From assembly GCA_004794655.1 (NCBI GenBank), contig SMMW01000092.1, positions 368,288 to 432,287 of the forward strand: a stretch of 64,000 nucleotides of DNA. Reading direction: 5' to 3'. A model generated the notes under the pieces. It was not told where the DNA came from. It saw nothing but the letters and a program-made list of their open reading frames with translations, and did not search any database. The position numbers and the translations under genes are program-made. Position 1 is the stretch's first letter. Each line of letters begins with the position of its first letter. Positions 1-10,828 of the stretch are shown here, piece by piece. This stretch comes from Marisa cornuarietis. Lineage: Eukaryota > Mollusca > Gastropoda > Architaenioglossa > Ampullariidae.

Positions 1-715
1 ATGATTAGTGACTGCGTCCATTCTCTGGGCCATTCCTTGCGCTCCCAGACTCTTTGGCACAGGACAGTTAGGGCCTTTGTAGTGTCTTCCCCACCCTGCT
101 TCAGCTGGTACATTATCAACGCCTGGTGACCTTCCTCCCTTCAAACTATGTACAGCTCTTTCGACCTCTTCCCGTAGGACTGGTAGGTCTGCAGGTTCGC
201 TGTCTCTAGTCTGGTTGTTTTGGAGAATGTTGGCGTCGGTCTTCAGCTGGAAGCTGTACAGGTCCTTGCAGTATTCTGTCCATCGGTTGTACAGCATTGC
301 CTTCTGTGAGAAGGTGACCATTGCTGTCTTCGATGACTGAGGTCTTCTGCTGATCTGTCTTGTTGAGGATCTTTAGAAGTTGGTAGGCCTTTTTGCTGTC
401 ACCTCGAGCCATTCCATCGTCTATGTCCCGGCATTGATTCTCGATCCAATTCTCCCTAGCTGCCTTCATCCCTTTCTTAATGGCACAGTTCACTTCTTTG
501 TATTTGGTGGCTGCTTCTGGTTTGCTTTTCTTTTCTCTTTTCAAGGCCCTCCTTTGGTCACAGAGGTCTAGTATGTTGTTCGTGTCCCATGGCTGTTTCT
601 TATACCTAGAACCTCCTGGGTTGTCGACAGTAGCACCTCTTTGATGTTTCAAGCAAGGGTGTCTACATCACATTCCACCAGGCTCAGCGCGGTAAATTTT
701 CCTCCATCTGTGGCT
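1..715 (-). mobile_element. RTE-type LINE fragment (end of endonuclease domain, linker and start of reverse transcriptase), runs off left edge
   Basis: On the minus strand an open stretch (652 down to 206) reads as the linker between endonuclease and reverse transcriptase of an RTE-clade non-LTR retrotransposon. Recognisable blocks are NNILDLCDQRRALKRE, YKEVNCAIKKGMKAAREN and TSVIEDSNGHLLTEG. The homology continues upstream of the open frame to about 715 (GGKFTALSLVECDVDTLA, then a stop) and downstream to position 1 through frameshifts, where RT entry motifs can be read. Intact RTE elements code one polyprotein of roughly 900-1000 residues that nicks DNA and reverse-transcribes its own RNA; only about a quarter is visible here. 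Stops and frameshifts make it a dead copy. The same segment recurs at 58.4-58.8 kb with closely similar residues, so both belong to one family. Confidence 0.85.
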
Positions 716-744
716 TTGTTCACTAAATACCTACACCACCCTCT

Positions 745-1120
745 AAAAACTCCACATGCACCGAACAATCCCTACACCACCCTCTACAAGCATGCATTAC
801 TACAAAATCTACATGCACTTAAACAACCTGTATATGCACCTTTAAAACCTGATCATGCACATCTACAATTTCTACATAAACCTATTAAACCTCATTATGT
901 ATATCTACAGCCTCCACACGCACCTATAAAACCTCACCATGCACCTCTACAACCTCTACATGAACCTCTACAAACTCTACATGCACCTCCATAATCTCTG
1001 CATGAGCATTTAAAACTCTACATGTACCTCTACAAACTCTACAGGAACCTATAAAACCTCATCGTGAACCTCTACAGCCTATACATGCACCTCTACAATT
1101 TCTGCATGACTATATAAAAA
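745..1120. repeat. Degenerate ~24-bp minisatellite
   Basis: Repeated blocks of CCTCTACAA and CTCTACATGCAC recur at roughly 24-bp spacing with many substitutions and variants such as CCTATAAAACCTCA. It abuts the RTE fragment. The open frame across part of it (641-994) is a by-product of the period and is not considered a gene. Confidence 0.7.
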
Positions 1121-1367
1121 CTCAACGCGAGTGTCTAGTGTAAAGTCCATTACTTCCACACAGAGACGGGACAAAACCCTAAAACTACAAATGAGAGACT
1201 GTTTTTCAACTCCATCTCTACTATCTTCACGAAATTATCATCATCATCTTCTGATCGTATGTGAGCGAGAATTAAAAACAAAACAAAACAAAAACGGTTA
1301 GATAGCCAAGAGGGCGTAAGGGGCAGATATGTGAGTGGTTCACAGTAGCTAGAGCAGGACATGCGGA

Positions 1368-1500
1368 AGGCGGTGCCCAGCCTTCGCCTTCAGCCGCCTT
1401 TTACCTCCCCTGAATAATCAGAAACCAGCTGTTGCTGGGATGGCAGGGGGAGACCACCAGCCACACATCAGGCAAAACTTAAACTAGAGACCTCATTCTC
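1368..1500 (-). mobile_element. Possible degenerate tRNA-derived SINE body
   Basis: On the minus strand this stretch carries a block like AGGTAAAAGGCGGC followed by GCTGGGCACCGCC. It resembles the body of the SINEs at 5.0-5.3 kb and 49.6-49.8 kb (AGGTAAGGCAGCG ... TTGGCACCACC). No clear A or B box is seen, so the tRNA-like head is missing or too diverged. Assignment is by eye from partial similarity only. Confidence 0.35.
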
Positions 1501-4500
1501 TGTCGAGCCAGCTTAAAAATGCATCGAGCGCAAAATTATTTAAATAAATTGCCTTAACTAGTTATAAGAAACGGATTTCCACAATCTGAGGGACGAATTC
1601 TCTCCCCTTCACGAGAACCTAGCCTTTGAACAGCGGTCAAAATGTCATTTCCGATGTCCTCACGAAGTTATGACTGAGCAATGCTTCTTAAGCTTAAAGT
1701 TTGAGGCCTTCGGGGATTTCGGTAGTTACTTCTGAGGTGTAATGAAAACGTAATTAAAAATTCATTAAGCAGTTTTGTAGAAGACTAGTGATACCACTCT
1801 GTTCACTTCCCAGCAACTTTGAATTCAATGCTTGTCTCGCGTTAGCCGCCCCGCGCTACATCATCTGCTCGACCAAAAAAAAAAAAAAAAAAAGACACCA
1901 TCAAGCTCTACAAGCCGTCGCAACAGTATCAGGCGCGGTTGGAGTCACCAGAATTGATAGTAGGGGTTGGGGGGGGTAGCTGGTAAGAGGGAGAGACAAG
2001 ATGGGTTCATCGTGGCGCCGGACACAAGCTAATCCTACACGTAGAGTGCGGACCTACCAACACACCAAGAACAACAGATCATAAACATGATATCATGACA
2101 CGTGACAGTCCGCAGTCAAAGAATGTCACCATCCCCAGCCTTCCCCGCGAGAGAGCGATGAACGCGCAGGCGCATTGAGATACGAGTGGCCGTCCTTACT
2201 CCCCTCCTCCCTCTTTCCCCTTCCCCCCCCCCCCCGACGCCAGTCTCTGTTCCTCCCGCCCCACCCAACCTTCTCGAGCTTTTTCAAGCACATTTGTTGA
2301 TGCAGGCTTACCTCTTGAATCTACACTCATTCACAGCATGTTTTAATTGACAGCAGGGATCACAAATGATTGCAAAGCACGATGGAAGTATTACCACAGC
2401 TTAGTTTACAGCCTGTTCACATAACGCGACCTCCCCCCCCCCCGACCAGCTTATAAAGACCTCTCCCTAACCTCCTCCCCGCCCACATTTCGCAATCGCC
2501 AGTCTCTCTCTTTTTAACACCAGTAGGCAACATGTCGACAGAAAAACAGTGAAAAGTTCGTACTTCTCCCCCACCACCCCTCCATCGCCCCTCCAGCCTT
2601 AGAGATGAATTCAATTTCCTTTCTTTTGGGCAGCCTTTACACATATCACGATGGCATTAAATATTGAAGAGCGCATGCGCCGGCCGCCCGGGTTGCTGCT
2701 GCTGTGCTCATCTGTGAATGGAATGTTGCCGACAACACGGCGAAAAAACGGCAAATCAATACGGAGACCGCCTGGTGGCGTAACTTGCACTGGATGGCGA
2801 TGTCATAATGCTTCGATACACTCCGGCCACGACCCGCCTCAAAAGAAGCAAGGCGATGGCTTTTTCGATGAGGTCAGAAAAGTGGGGTGGGTGGGGGGAG
2901 GAGGACTGAGGAGAGGTAATCGAAGCGAGAATATGCAACAGACAGGAGTTCCTGCTGGGACTTGGAGAAACGAGGCGCGAGTAGCGACGTAGGTCAGTAC
3001 CCGGAAAGATTAACAAGTGTTGCGTTATTAAACACCCGGGGTGTAACTACCCGTAATTAACATGAAGAGGTCTGTCGTAGGAATAAACAAAAGATGATTT
3101 GCGTGCGGACGTGCGTGGGTGGGCGCGCGCGCGTTTGACAGCAACAGACAAAAAAACTCGCGTTCACCACTCACTTTAGCATGTCTGCTTTAGCACGTGA
3201 AGCACGTGGATCAATGGAGCGTATCGTCTGGTTTACGACACGAGAGGGGAGATCATTCATGTGCGCCGTGTGCCAGCAGGCACACAAACCTCAGACCGGA
3301 ACGATAGATCTCAGTGTTGAATCTTATATCTCTGAACTACACTTCCTCTCACCAACCAACAAGTAAACTTTTATAGTGAACTGGTCATTTGAAAAAAAGC
3401 AGGTAGACGTAGGGTCATTGACGACACGAGACGAGACGAGACTATAGAACAGGAACAGCTTTTATCAGAAATGTAACGAGACAAACAGAAATGTAACGAG
3501 AACTGAGAAGTTAACTAGACAAAGCAGCAGATAGACTGCTAGGACAACCATAAGGCAGACCAACAGACAGGTGAGACAGGTCAACGGATACAATACTCAA
3601 TAGAGTGACCATCCGACAGACCAACAGACAGAAAAACAGTGTGAGACGGAAGTCTAGGGAGAGGGTGGAATGCTCACCCTGGAAACAGTTAAACAGACCT
3701 TCATGAACCCCGTCGTGTTTTGTTTTTTCTGCCGCAGACTGGCATGTGATGGACATCGACCTCCCACTCTTGGCGAACTTCTTGTGGGTTGTTCTTCTCT
3801 CCCAGGAGACTACAGAAAGTAATGTGTCTGGTGGGTAGACAGATACCGTGTATGACTGTATGAGCCATCGCTGGGGTGTTATCAGTGTAACATCTCCGCA
3901 AAGCTGTTTAAACTCACTCCGTGAGTGACAGGCTTACAGTGCTGCACGTGCAATGGTAAAAGAACCACGTGATGAAAGTTTTCAACACTAACACATCTTG
4001 GCAGCATCCTTTTTCGCCTTTAGACTAACCCTGGACCCAGCACAGGCTTTTCAATTTAAACAAGTCGTTTGATGTGTTTGATAAACACGATGGTTTGGTG
4101 ACTGTAAATTAGCCCTGTAAGCAATCACTTGGTCCTGTACTTCCAGCTCTGAGAAAATTCGAAAGCAACCATTTGCCAGTCGGCACCCATTTGGAAATGC
4201 ATGCATGCCAGCACAAGAGAAAGCAAACAAAACCCTAAAGTAAGTGTCTACAACTCTACATGCTTCTTTCTCTTGCTCGATGAGTGGCTTGCTCTCTAAA
4301 GTACTGCAGCTGGGTAAAGTAGCCCCCCCCGTCTCAAACCCCCCCACCTCTCACAGCCACACACGACAGGGTAGCACGTCCAACTGACTGCAAAGTGATT
4401 GATAGCCCGGCATCGACTGTCCGCCGCAGGTTCGCAAACCAACAAACGAATCACTGCTGTGAAGGCTCAGCTCAGATACAAGGCCCCCCTCCCCTATCCT

Positions 4501-4640
4501 CCCCAACCCCATCGGCAGGAACAGCTTATGAAGGCTTTAGTTTTTTGGCCTTATCATCCCGGTTCTTGACAACAGATACCTCGTGTTGTTATGAAGCGAA
4601 AGGCGGGTGTCAAAAGACCTTTATCTCCTCGAGCGTTCTT
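1501..4640. other. No gene seen; unique sequence with homopolymers and a CpG-bearing patch
   Basis: Open frames here are short, overlap on both strands and show no known motif. Visible structure is limited to an A-run near 1,876-1,894, C-runs near 2,226 and 2,431, and a CpG-bearing patch around 2,640-3,180 with an NRF1-like GCGCATGCGC near 2,670 and a GCGCGCGC run near 3,124. Near 3,540-3,640 a short block containing GACCAACAGACAG occurs twice. None of this establishes a promoter or exon. Confidence 0.5.
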
Positions 4641-4641
4641 C

Positions 4642-4690
4642 ACCACACACACACACACAGAGGGAAACACACACACACACACACAGACGC
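4642..4690. repeat. (CA)n microsatellite, interrupted
   Basis: Two runs of CA dinucleotides are separated by a short AGAGGGAAA interruption. Simple sequence repeat; no function inferred. Confidence 0.9.
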
Positions 4691-5009
4691 ACAGAGAATC
4701 ACGCGTACTCATGCCCTCTAACAATCTAACATCGAGTCAACCGCCGTGAATCTCTCAAGCAGTTTGTCCACTGACCTGACTGTGTGTCTATTTAACTACC
4801 TGGCGCGTCGACTGACAGGCAACAACACACCTGGCGGTGCATCCCGGGATGTAAAATGTAGATGAAGGTGTTAACGTAGATTCCTATTCACAAAAGGGGA
4901 CAAGAGGTTACTGTAGATGAAGATGTAGACGGCGTGCGGATATTTCTAAAGGAGGAGGAGATGCAGAGGGGTGGTCTCCAAGACAATAAAATGTCAAGGC
5001 TATCCCCTG

Positions 5010-5285
5010 TGCTTTTTTGTCTTTTTTTTCGGGGGAGTGGGTGTGATGTCAGACACCTACTTTTCTCGGGGCCAGACTGGTTTGTTAGGGTTGTGCCCAT
5101 ATCACCTCCCCATCGCTGCTTTACCTTCCCAAACCGTCTAAACTCTAAAGAGCCAGGTGCCATCGCTGACAGCTGGGATCGACTGGGCGGGGGGAAGTGT
5201 GCTACGCCACATGGGCATCGAACCGACTAGCCTACAAATTTGGACGTCAGTGTCCAAACCATTCGCCTGTCTCCACCCCCGCACC
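5010..5285 (-). mobile_element. tRNA-derived SINE, same family as the copy at 49.6 kb
   Basis: Read on the minus strand from about 5,285, the head has a pol III A-box-like block (GGCGAATGGTTTGGACAC) and a B-box-like GTCGGTTCGATGCCC near 5,212-5,226. The body follows in the same order as the 49.6-kb copy: ACTTCCCCCC, CAGTCGATCCCAGCTG, GGGAAGGTAAAGCAGCGA and CCCCGAGAAAAGTAGG. The 3' end fades into a run of A near 5,020-5,030 on the sense strand. Such elements are transcribed by RNA polymerase III and mobilised in trans by a LINE. Divergence from the other copy suggests it is old. Confidence 0.75.
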
Positions 5286-6360
5286 CCCCCCCCTTTGTTC
5301 CGCGGCAAGAGAGTGCGTCGTCATAGCGACATTCTCTACGTCCTCACACAGATAATCAGTCCAACAAATACGGTGACAGGTTCCTGATGAATGGTATATG
5401 AAGGATGAAGGGTGCCAGACAACGGTGGGTGAAGATCACGAGACTGGCAGAGTGAGGGATGGTTCCTTCATCAACCGCTCGACTTCATTTTCTACCTGCC
5501 AGGTGCGTGACAGGTAAAGAGCGCGAACTGCTCATCAAGGTGACGATGTCCTGGCCTTGTCTCGGTCGCGGCGTTTTTAATCTCCTACCTGTCCTACCTG
5601 TCACCAGCTCAGCCCACCTTGTCTGCGAGCAACAATGGATGTCGATTAGTGTGAGTGAGTGAGTGTGAGAGTGATAGAGAGAGGGTGTGTATCCCTAGCT
5701 GCAACCCATTTTCTATTATCAACCAGCGCCATCTGTCGCCAGTGCGTGGAGCAGACGTGGTTCCCTCATAAAGACGCAAAGCTGTATACATCTGTAAACA
5801 AAGTGTTCACTCAGCAGTTATTTGTTGCTCGCGCCTTGTGATGAATACAGCCCCAACACTTGTCTCGCCTCCTTCCTCACTCATCACGGTTCCCCATCAT
5901 CGGCGCTGTCGACATCAGGGGAGGGGCGGCGCCTAGTCCATTGAGGACGATGATAAGAAAATGGAATCATTGATTGTCAGTCACAGCGACATCATCACCA
6001 GTTACATCTACATAACAAACAGAAGTGGAGTAATGTGTCAATAAGTTAGACACCGTGTTCTCCCTTAAAAAAGAGTAATTGCACGCCTTTTCGTCATCAG
6101 ATGCGCGAAAGATGTGCGCGGCTTCATGTCAGGGTTAGACACTTCCGGTCCAGTAATGTCGCCACAAACGCCGCGCTCCTCTGCAGACGTTTAGTGTTAA
6201 AATCTTAACAGTCTTTTTATAGGGATTCATTGGGAGAGGTGGAAACCTTTAAGTCCTAAATGCGTGCCTAGTCAGAAAACGCGATACACGTTTCCCCAAC
6301 TTATTTATCGACTTGCAGATGAGAGAGAATGATGGTGATATTATTTTCGTGTGTGTTGAT
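5286..6360. other. No gene seen
   Basis: Short overlapping open frames without recognisable motifs. A GTGAGTGAGTGAGTGTGAGA stretch near 5,650-5,690 is a simple repeat. The rest looks like unique non-coding sequence. Confidence 0.5.
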
Positions 6361-6507
6361 ATCAAAATATATTTATTGCTTACACCAATAAAGTATCAAC
6401 ACAGTGCAAAAATAAATAAATAAATAAAACAATCATGTGAGCGGTGTCAGGAGAGAATGTGTTTGTCATGTTATTATTAGAAATGAAAACCGAAGAGAAT
6501 GTTTAAT
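6361..6507. repeat. Left flanking direct repeat of the 25-bp array
   Basis: Contains in order ATATTTATTGC, CCAATAAAGTATCAACACA, AACAATCATGTGAG, GGTGTC and GAAATGAAAACCG. The same blocks in the same order occur on the right side of the array at 7,535-7,725, separated there by an A-rich insertion. The array is therefore bracketed by copies of one sequence. Confidence 0.7.
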
Positions 6508-7500
6508 GTGTTCGATATGTCAATATTAGAATGAGTTCGTCAGGTCAATATTAGAATGAGTTCATTTTGTCAATATTAGAATGAGTTCGTTATGTCAATA
6601 TCAGAATAAGTTCGTTATGTCAATATTAGAATGAGTTCGTTATGTCAATATTAGAATGAGTTTGTTATGTCAATATCGGAATGAGTTCATTTTGTCAATA
6701 TTAAAATGAGTTTGTCAGGTCAATATTAGAATCTTTTGTTATGTTAATATTAGAATGAGTTTGTCAGGTCGGTATGAGAATGAGTTATGTCAATATTAGA
6801 ATGAGTTCGATATGTCAATATTAGAATGAGTTCGTCAGGTCGGTTTTAGAATGAATTCGATATGACAATATTATAATGAGTTCATTATGTCAATATTAGA
6901 ATGAGTTTGTCAGGTCAATATTAGAATCTTTTGTTATGTTAATATTAGAATGAGTTTGTCAGGTCGGTATTAGAATGAGTTTATTATGTCAATATTAGAA
7001 TGAGTTCGATATGTCAAATATTAGAATGAGTTTGTTATGTCAATATTGGAATGAGTTCATTATGTCAATATTAGAATGAGTTCGTTATGTCAAATATTAG
7101 AATGAGTTCGATATGTCAAATATTAGAATGAGTTTGTTATGTCAATATTAGAATGAGTTCGATATGTCAAATATTAGAATGAGTTCGTCAGGTCGATATT
7201 AAAATGAGTTCGTTATGTCAATATTAGAATTAGTTCGATATGTCAATATTAGAATGAGTTCGTTATGTCAATATTAGAATGGGTTTTTTATGTGATATTA
7301 GAATGTTTGTTATGTCAATATTAGAAATAAAAGCCAAAGGAAACGATTAATGAGTTCGTTATGTCAATATTAGAATGGGTTCTTTATGTGATATTAGAAT
7401 TTTTGTTATGTCTATATTAGAAATAAAAACCAAAGGAAATGATTAACGAGTTCGTTATGTCAATAATAGGATTAGTTCGCTATGCCAATATTAGAAATGA
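6508..7500. repeat. 25-bp minisatellite
   Basis: About 38 tandem copies of a unit close to ATGAGTTCGTTATGTCAATA followed by TTAGA. Variation sits mainly in the TTCGTT/TTCGAT/TTTGTC block and in insertion of one A (CAAATATTAG). Near 7,321 and 7,420 the array is interrupted by a longer variant carrying AGAAATAAAAGCC, which resembles part of the flanking repeat. AT-rich and full of stops in all frames. Confidence 0.9.
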
Positions 7501-7534
7501 CTTTGTTATGTCAGCATTAATGTCAATAAACGAA

Positions 7535-7725
7535 AATATAAAAATCTATTTATTGCCTCCGCCAGTAAAATATCAACACATTGAAAAAACGAAAAAAAAA
7601 CAAACCCAGAAAAAACAAAACAAAAAACAAAAACAAAACAGCAAACAATCATGTGAGTGGTGTCGGAGGAGAATGAGTTCATTATGTCAATATTAGAAAT
7701 GAAAACCGTGAGAAATGCCTAACGA
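7535..7725. repeat. Right flanking direct repeat of the 25-bp array
   Basis: Second copy of the blocks described for 6,361-6,507: ATTTATTGCC, AAAATATCAACACA, AACAATCATGTGAGTGG and GAAATGAAAACCG. An A/C-rich tract (7,585-7,645) has been inserted or expanded inside it. Confidence 0.7.
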
Positions 7726-9680
7726 GCTCATTTTGTTAATATTAGAATGGGTTCATAATGTCCCTGTTAGAAAAGCAAGCTGTGGGAAAGATTTAAACAG
7801 TGTCATGATGTATGTAAAGGATGGACTAACTGTCCCATGTAAGTATTGGTCACTGCCAGTTGACAGGTCTAGTCAGCAGGTACTGGTGTCGAATGGCTGA
7901 ATAATGTAGGGTAGAGCTCATTATGAAAGTTATTTTTGATTTCTTGTTTATTACTATTATTGTTCTAAATCATGATTTTTAACTGGTTCTAGTACTCATT
8001 ATCTTGTTTATGCTAATGCTTGTAATTGCGCCAAATCCTAACAACGATCCTGTAAGTCTGATACAAACACCCTAATTCCAACACACTTCATTTGTTCCTA
8101 TGTCTAGACTTTAGTATCCAGTTTCTTCCTATGTATTTAAAGTTGATTCTCAAATTTTTTCTTATGTATATTCTTTATGATCAAGTTTCTGTATACTTGT
8201 TATCACGACATCGCAGTGACTAGACATGTTTGCTCATTATCAATCTGCACTAAGAAATGCGTCAACAATTTGCCAGAAATTTGGAACAACTTTGAGCAAA
8301 CATCTAACTTTAATGCCATTGCCTCTCTCTTGCTGTGCCTTGCATCAATTAACTACAGCAGAAATGTGAATGTTAAGTTTCATATTCTACAGGGTGTCAT
8401 GAGTTGTGTGGACTTCTTGTGCGCTGTTCAATTTTGATGAAGACTTTGAAGGATGCCACGGGTAGAAATTTAAGAATGTGGTTGTAACAAATCATTCTGA
8501 CATTTCAATGTTGCATTTAATTATTTTACGATCAACAACTGAAACAGTGAAAATGCAAAGAACTATGTTAATGTTAACTTTGTAATGTGAATACGTCATT
8601 GATACGAGAAATGCATGCCAAAAGGACCGCAGGCAATTTCAAATTGGTGTAAAGTTGAAACGGTTTTCCTAACACTAACAATGATGATCTTATTTTGTTA
8701 ACTTTACTTTGATTTTTTTCTGCGGTATCACTCATACCGTGTTATTTCTTCATGTGGGCTGTGCTGTACCCAGATAGCAATGAAACATTTTATAAACTTT
8801 TTAAAAACGCTGTGATATGAATTTGATATGAAACATTTTAGAAACATTTACCGAATAAACATTTACCGAATAAACATTTTTGCAAACATTTTAAAATGGT
8901 AGGAAATATAACATTTAGTCAAAAATATTAAATAAATGTTACGTAAACATTTGCGGGGGGGGGGGGACTTCTTAAGATGTGTGACGTAGGATTATGATGT
9001 AGTGAGTATGAGTAGAATGTATGACGTAGAATGCATGACGTCGTAAAGTATGGTTGAATGTGAGAAACAACAGAGGATGGAAGCTAAAGAACAGAATATA
9101 GACGCTTACTATTAAGTAATATTCAAACTCTAATGTGTAATCTAATAAAATATGTTTGTTTGGATTTGTAGATTTGAAAACTGTTGTAAAATCATTCATC
9201 TCAGAACACAGTTACAGCCACATGGCGACAAAGGGCCTCTGGCTGACGACGATGACTGGGAGTAGAACACAAGTCGCGAAGACTGTCGAGGAAGTTACAT
9301 GACACGGAGACAGCCATAAATACAGATTTATTGCTATTTAAAAATAAAATTGGTCCTTGATTATCAGGGAAGGTGAAAAGCGGCGGTAGGAGAGGGTTGT
9401 CTTGCCTTCTACCTGTGGCGCTGTCGACACAATGACCCAGTTATAACTCGCCACCGCTCCACCAGCCCTGGAGCCATTCATTTCTATTTCACTCTCGGCT
9501 GTAGGAGAAGTAAAGATGGCTATTGACGTAAGACCAGTATAAAAAGCTCCCAGCTTGCTTTGCGCCCCGCCTTTATATACTGTCTCTGGATGCCAGACTT
9601 ACACACCTGAACCTGCAGGAATTGTATCGATTTTGTTTGAACCCACGTGTATAACAAGTGTATCTGCTACTGATATTGTT
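7726..9680. other. No gene seen; AT-rich unique sequence
   Basis: AT-rich sequence without recognisable coding content. Around 8,780-8,950 the octamer AAACATTT recurs about ten times at irregular spacing. A G-run lies near 8,955-8,966. Open frames are under 90 codons and show no known domain. Confidence 0.5.
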
Positions 9681-9990
9681 GGGGCGGTCCCGCTAGCTTA
9701 GAGGTTTAACGCTCGCTTGTCACCCCCGGTGTTAGTATCTCACGGTCGTGGGTTCAAATCTCGCCTTGGGGCACACTGACTTTTTCTTTAGATGTAACAA
9801 ATCTTCACACGGCTGGCTGTCGGAGATTTTCACCGCATGTTCTGGTTTCCTTTGTCTTCCTCCCCTTTTCACCTACAGCGTGAAATCGCAACAAGGTCCG
9901 GGTACTTTTCTATCAAAAATCCTAGGCATGAAAACAGGAGGGTGATTTATGTTATCAATGTGTGAAATGCTCTCATAAATAAGATCCACA
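9681..9990 (+). mobile_element. tRNA-derived SINE (third family)
   Basis: The head is strongly tRNA-like: A-box-like block GCTAGCTTAGAGGTTTAA near 9,692 and a good B box GGGTTCAAATCTC at 9,750-9,762, with an intervening anticodon-stem-like region. The tRNA-unrelated body follows (GGCACACTGACTTTTTC, GGCTGGCTGTCGGAGATTTT, TTTCCTTTGTCTTCC). The 3' end is near TCATAAATAAGATC (about 9,975-9,988). No target-site duplication was identified. It could be taken for a tRNA gene, but the acceptor ends do not pair and a SINE body follows directly. Confidence 0.7.
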
Positions 9991-10828
9991 AAAATTTCTG
10001 TGGGTTTCTTCTCATTTGGAAAAAAAGTAAACGAAGATAAACTTGCTCGATTGGAAATAAAACAAAATCACAATTTTAATATCATGAACCTCAACATTCC
10101 TATTTCTTCAGCATAAACAGTAGCCTATAACGAAAGAGGAAATCCGTTTCAGAAGAGAAAAACAAACAAATAAACAACCAGGCAACAAAAACAGGCCATG
10201 ATATGCTTTCTCACATTCAAGTAGGCATGACCAATCCAAAACAGAATGAAAATAAACTGAGCATAGAATAATATGTACACGGATCCTCTCACATACAGCC
10301 GCGGAGATAGAATCAACACTCCACAGCTGCTTTCAATCAGCCTAGAAATAGAAAAACTTAATAATAATAATAATAATACCACCACCTACAGAACTAAGAC
10401 ACACTGTACTGTTTTTCACTGCAAAGGTGGTGGCAAAACATCCATATTCTCGGTTGATGTAAACAATAGCCTCATACATTCTACAAAAACTGTCTGAATG
10501 TCTGGCTACTAAAAAATAAAGCATAATCTTCAGTTATAAAAGCTTTGAAACAACATCCATAATAAATGGAGACAACACCAACAATATATTGAGATAATAA
10601 ATATATATATATTATATAGGGACAATATTAAAGAAATACTGGGTTTATATCCATAATATATTGAGACAATATCCACAAGAGGTTAAATATGCAAATAACA
10701 GTCAACATGGTCTCTATTTAAGAATTTTAACACACAAGATCATAAATTAACAAATCTATATTATGCAAAGTAAAGAACAATATATAAAGAGGCAGTAAAT
10801 AAACAAATTTACCATTAAAAACTAAATG
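9991..10828. other. No gene seen
   Basis: AT-rich sequence with a short (AAT)n near 10,362-10,378 and a repeated phrase AATATATTGAGA around 10,583-10,665. No coding signal recognised. Confidence 0.5.

Noticed and set aside
9681..9770. Functional tRNA gene
   Set aside because: A and B boxes are present, but the acceptor ends do not pair and a SINE body follows directly; the same reasoning applies at 19.6, 34.5 and 49.6 kb.
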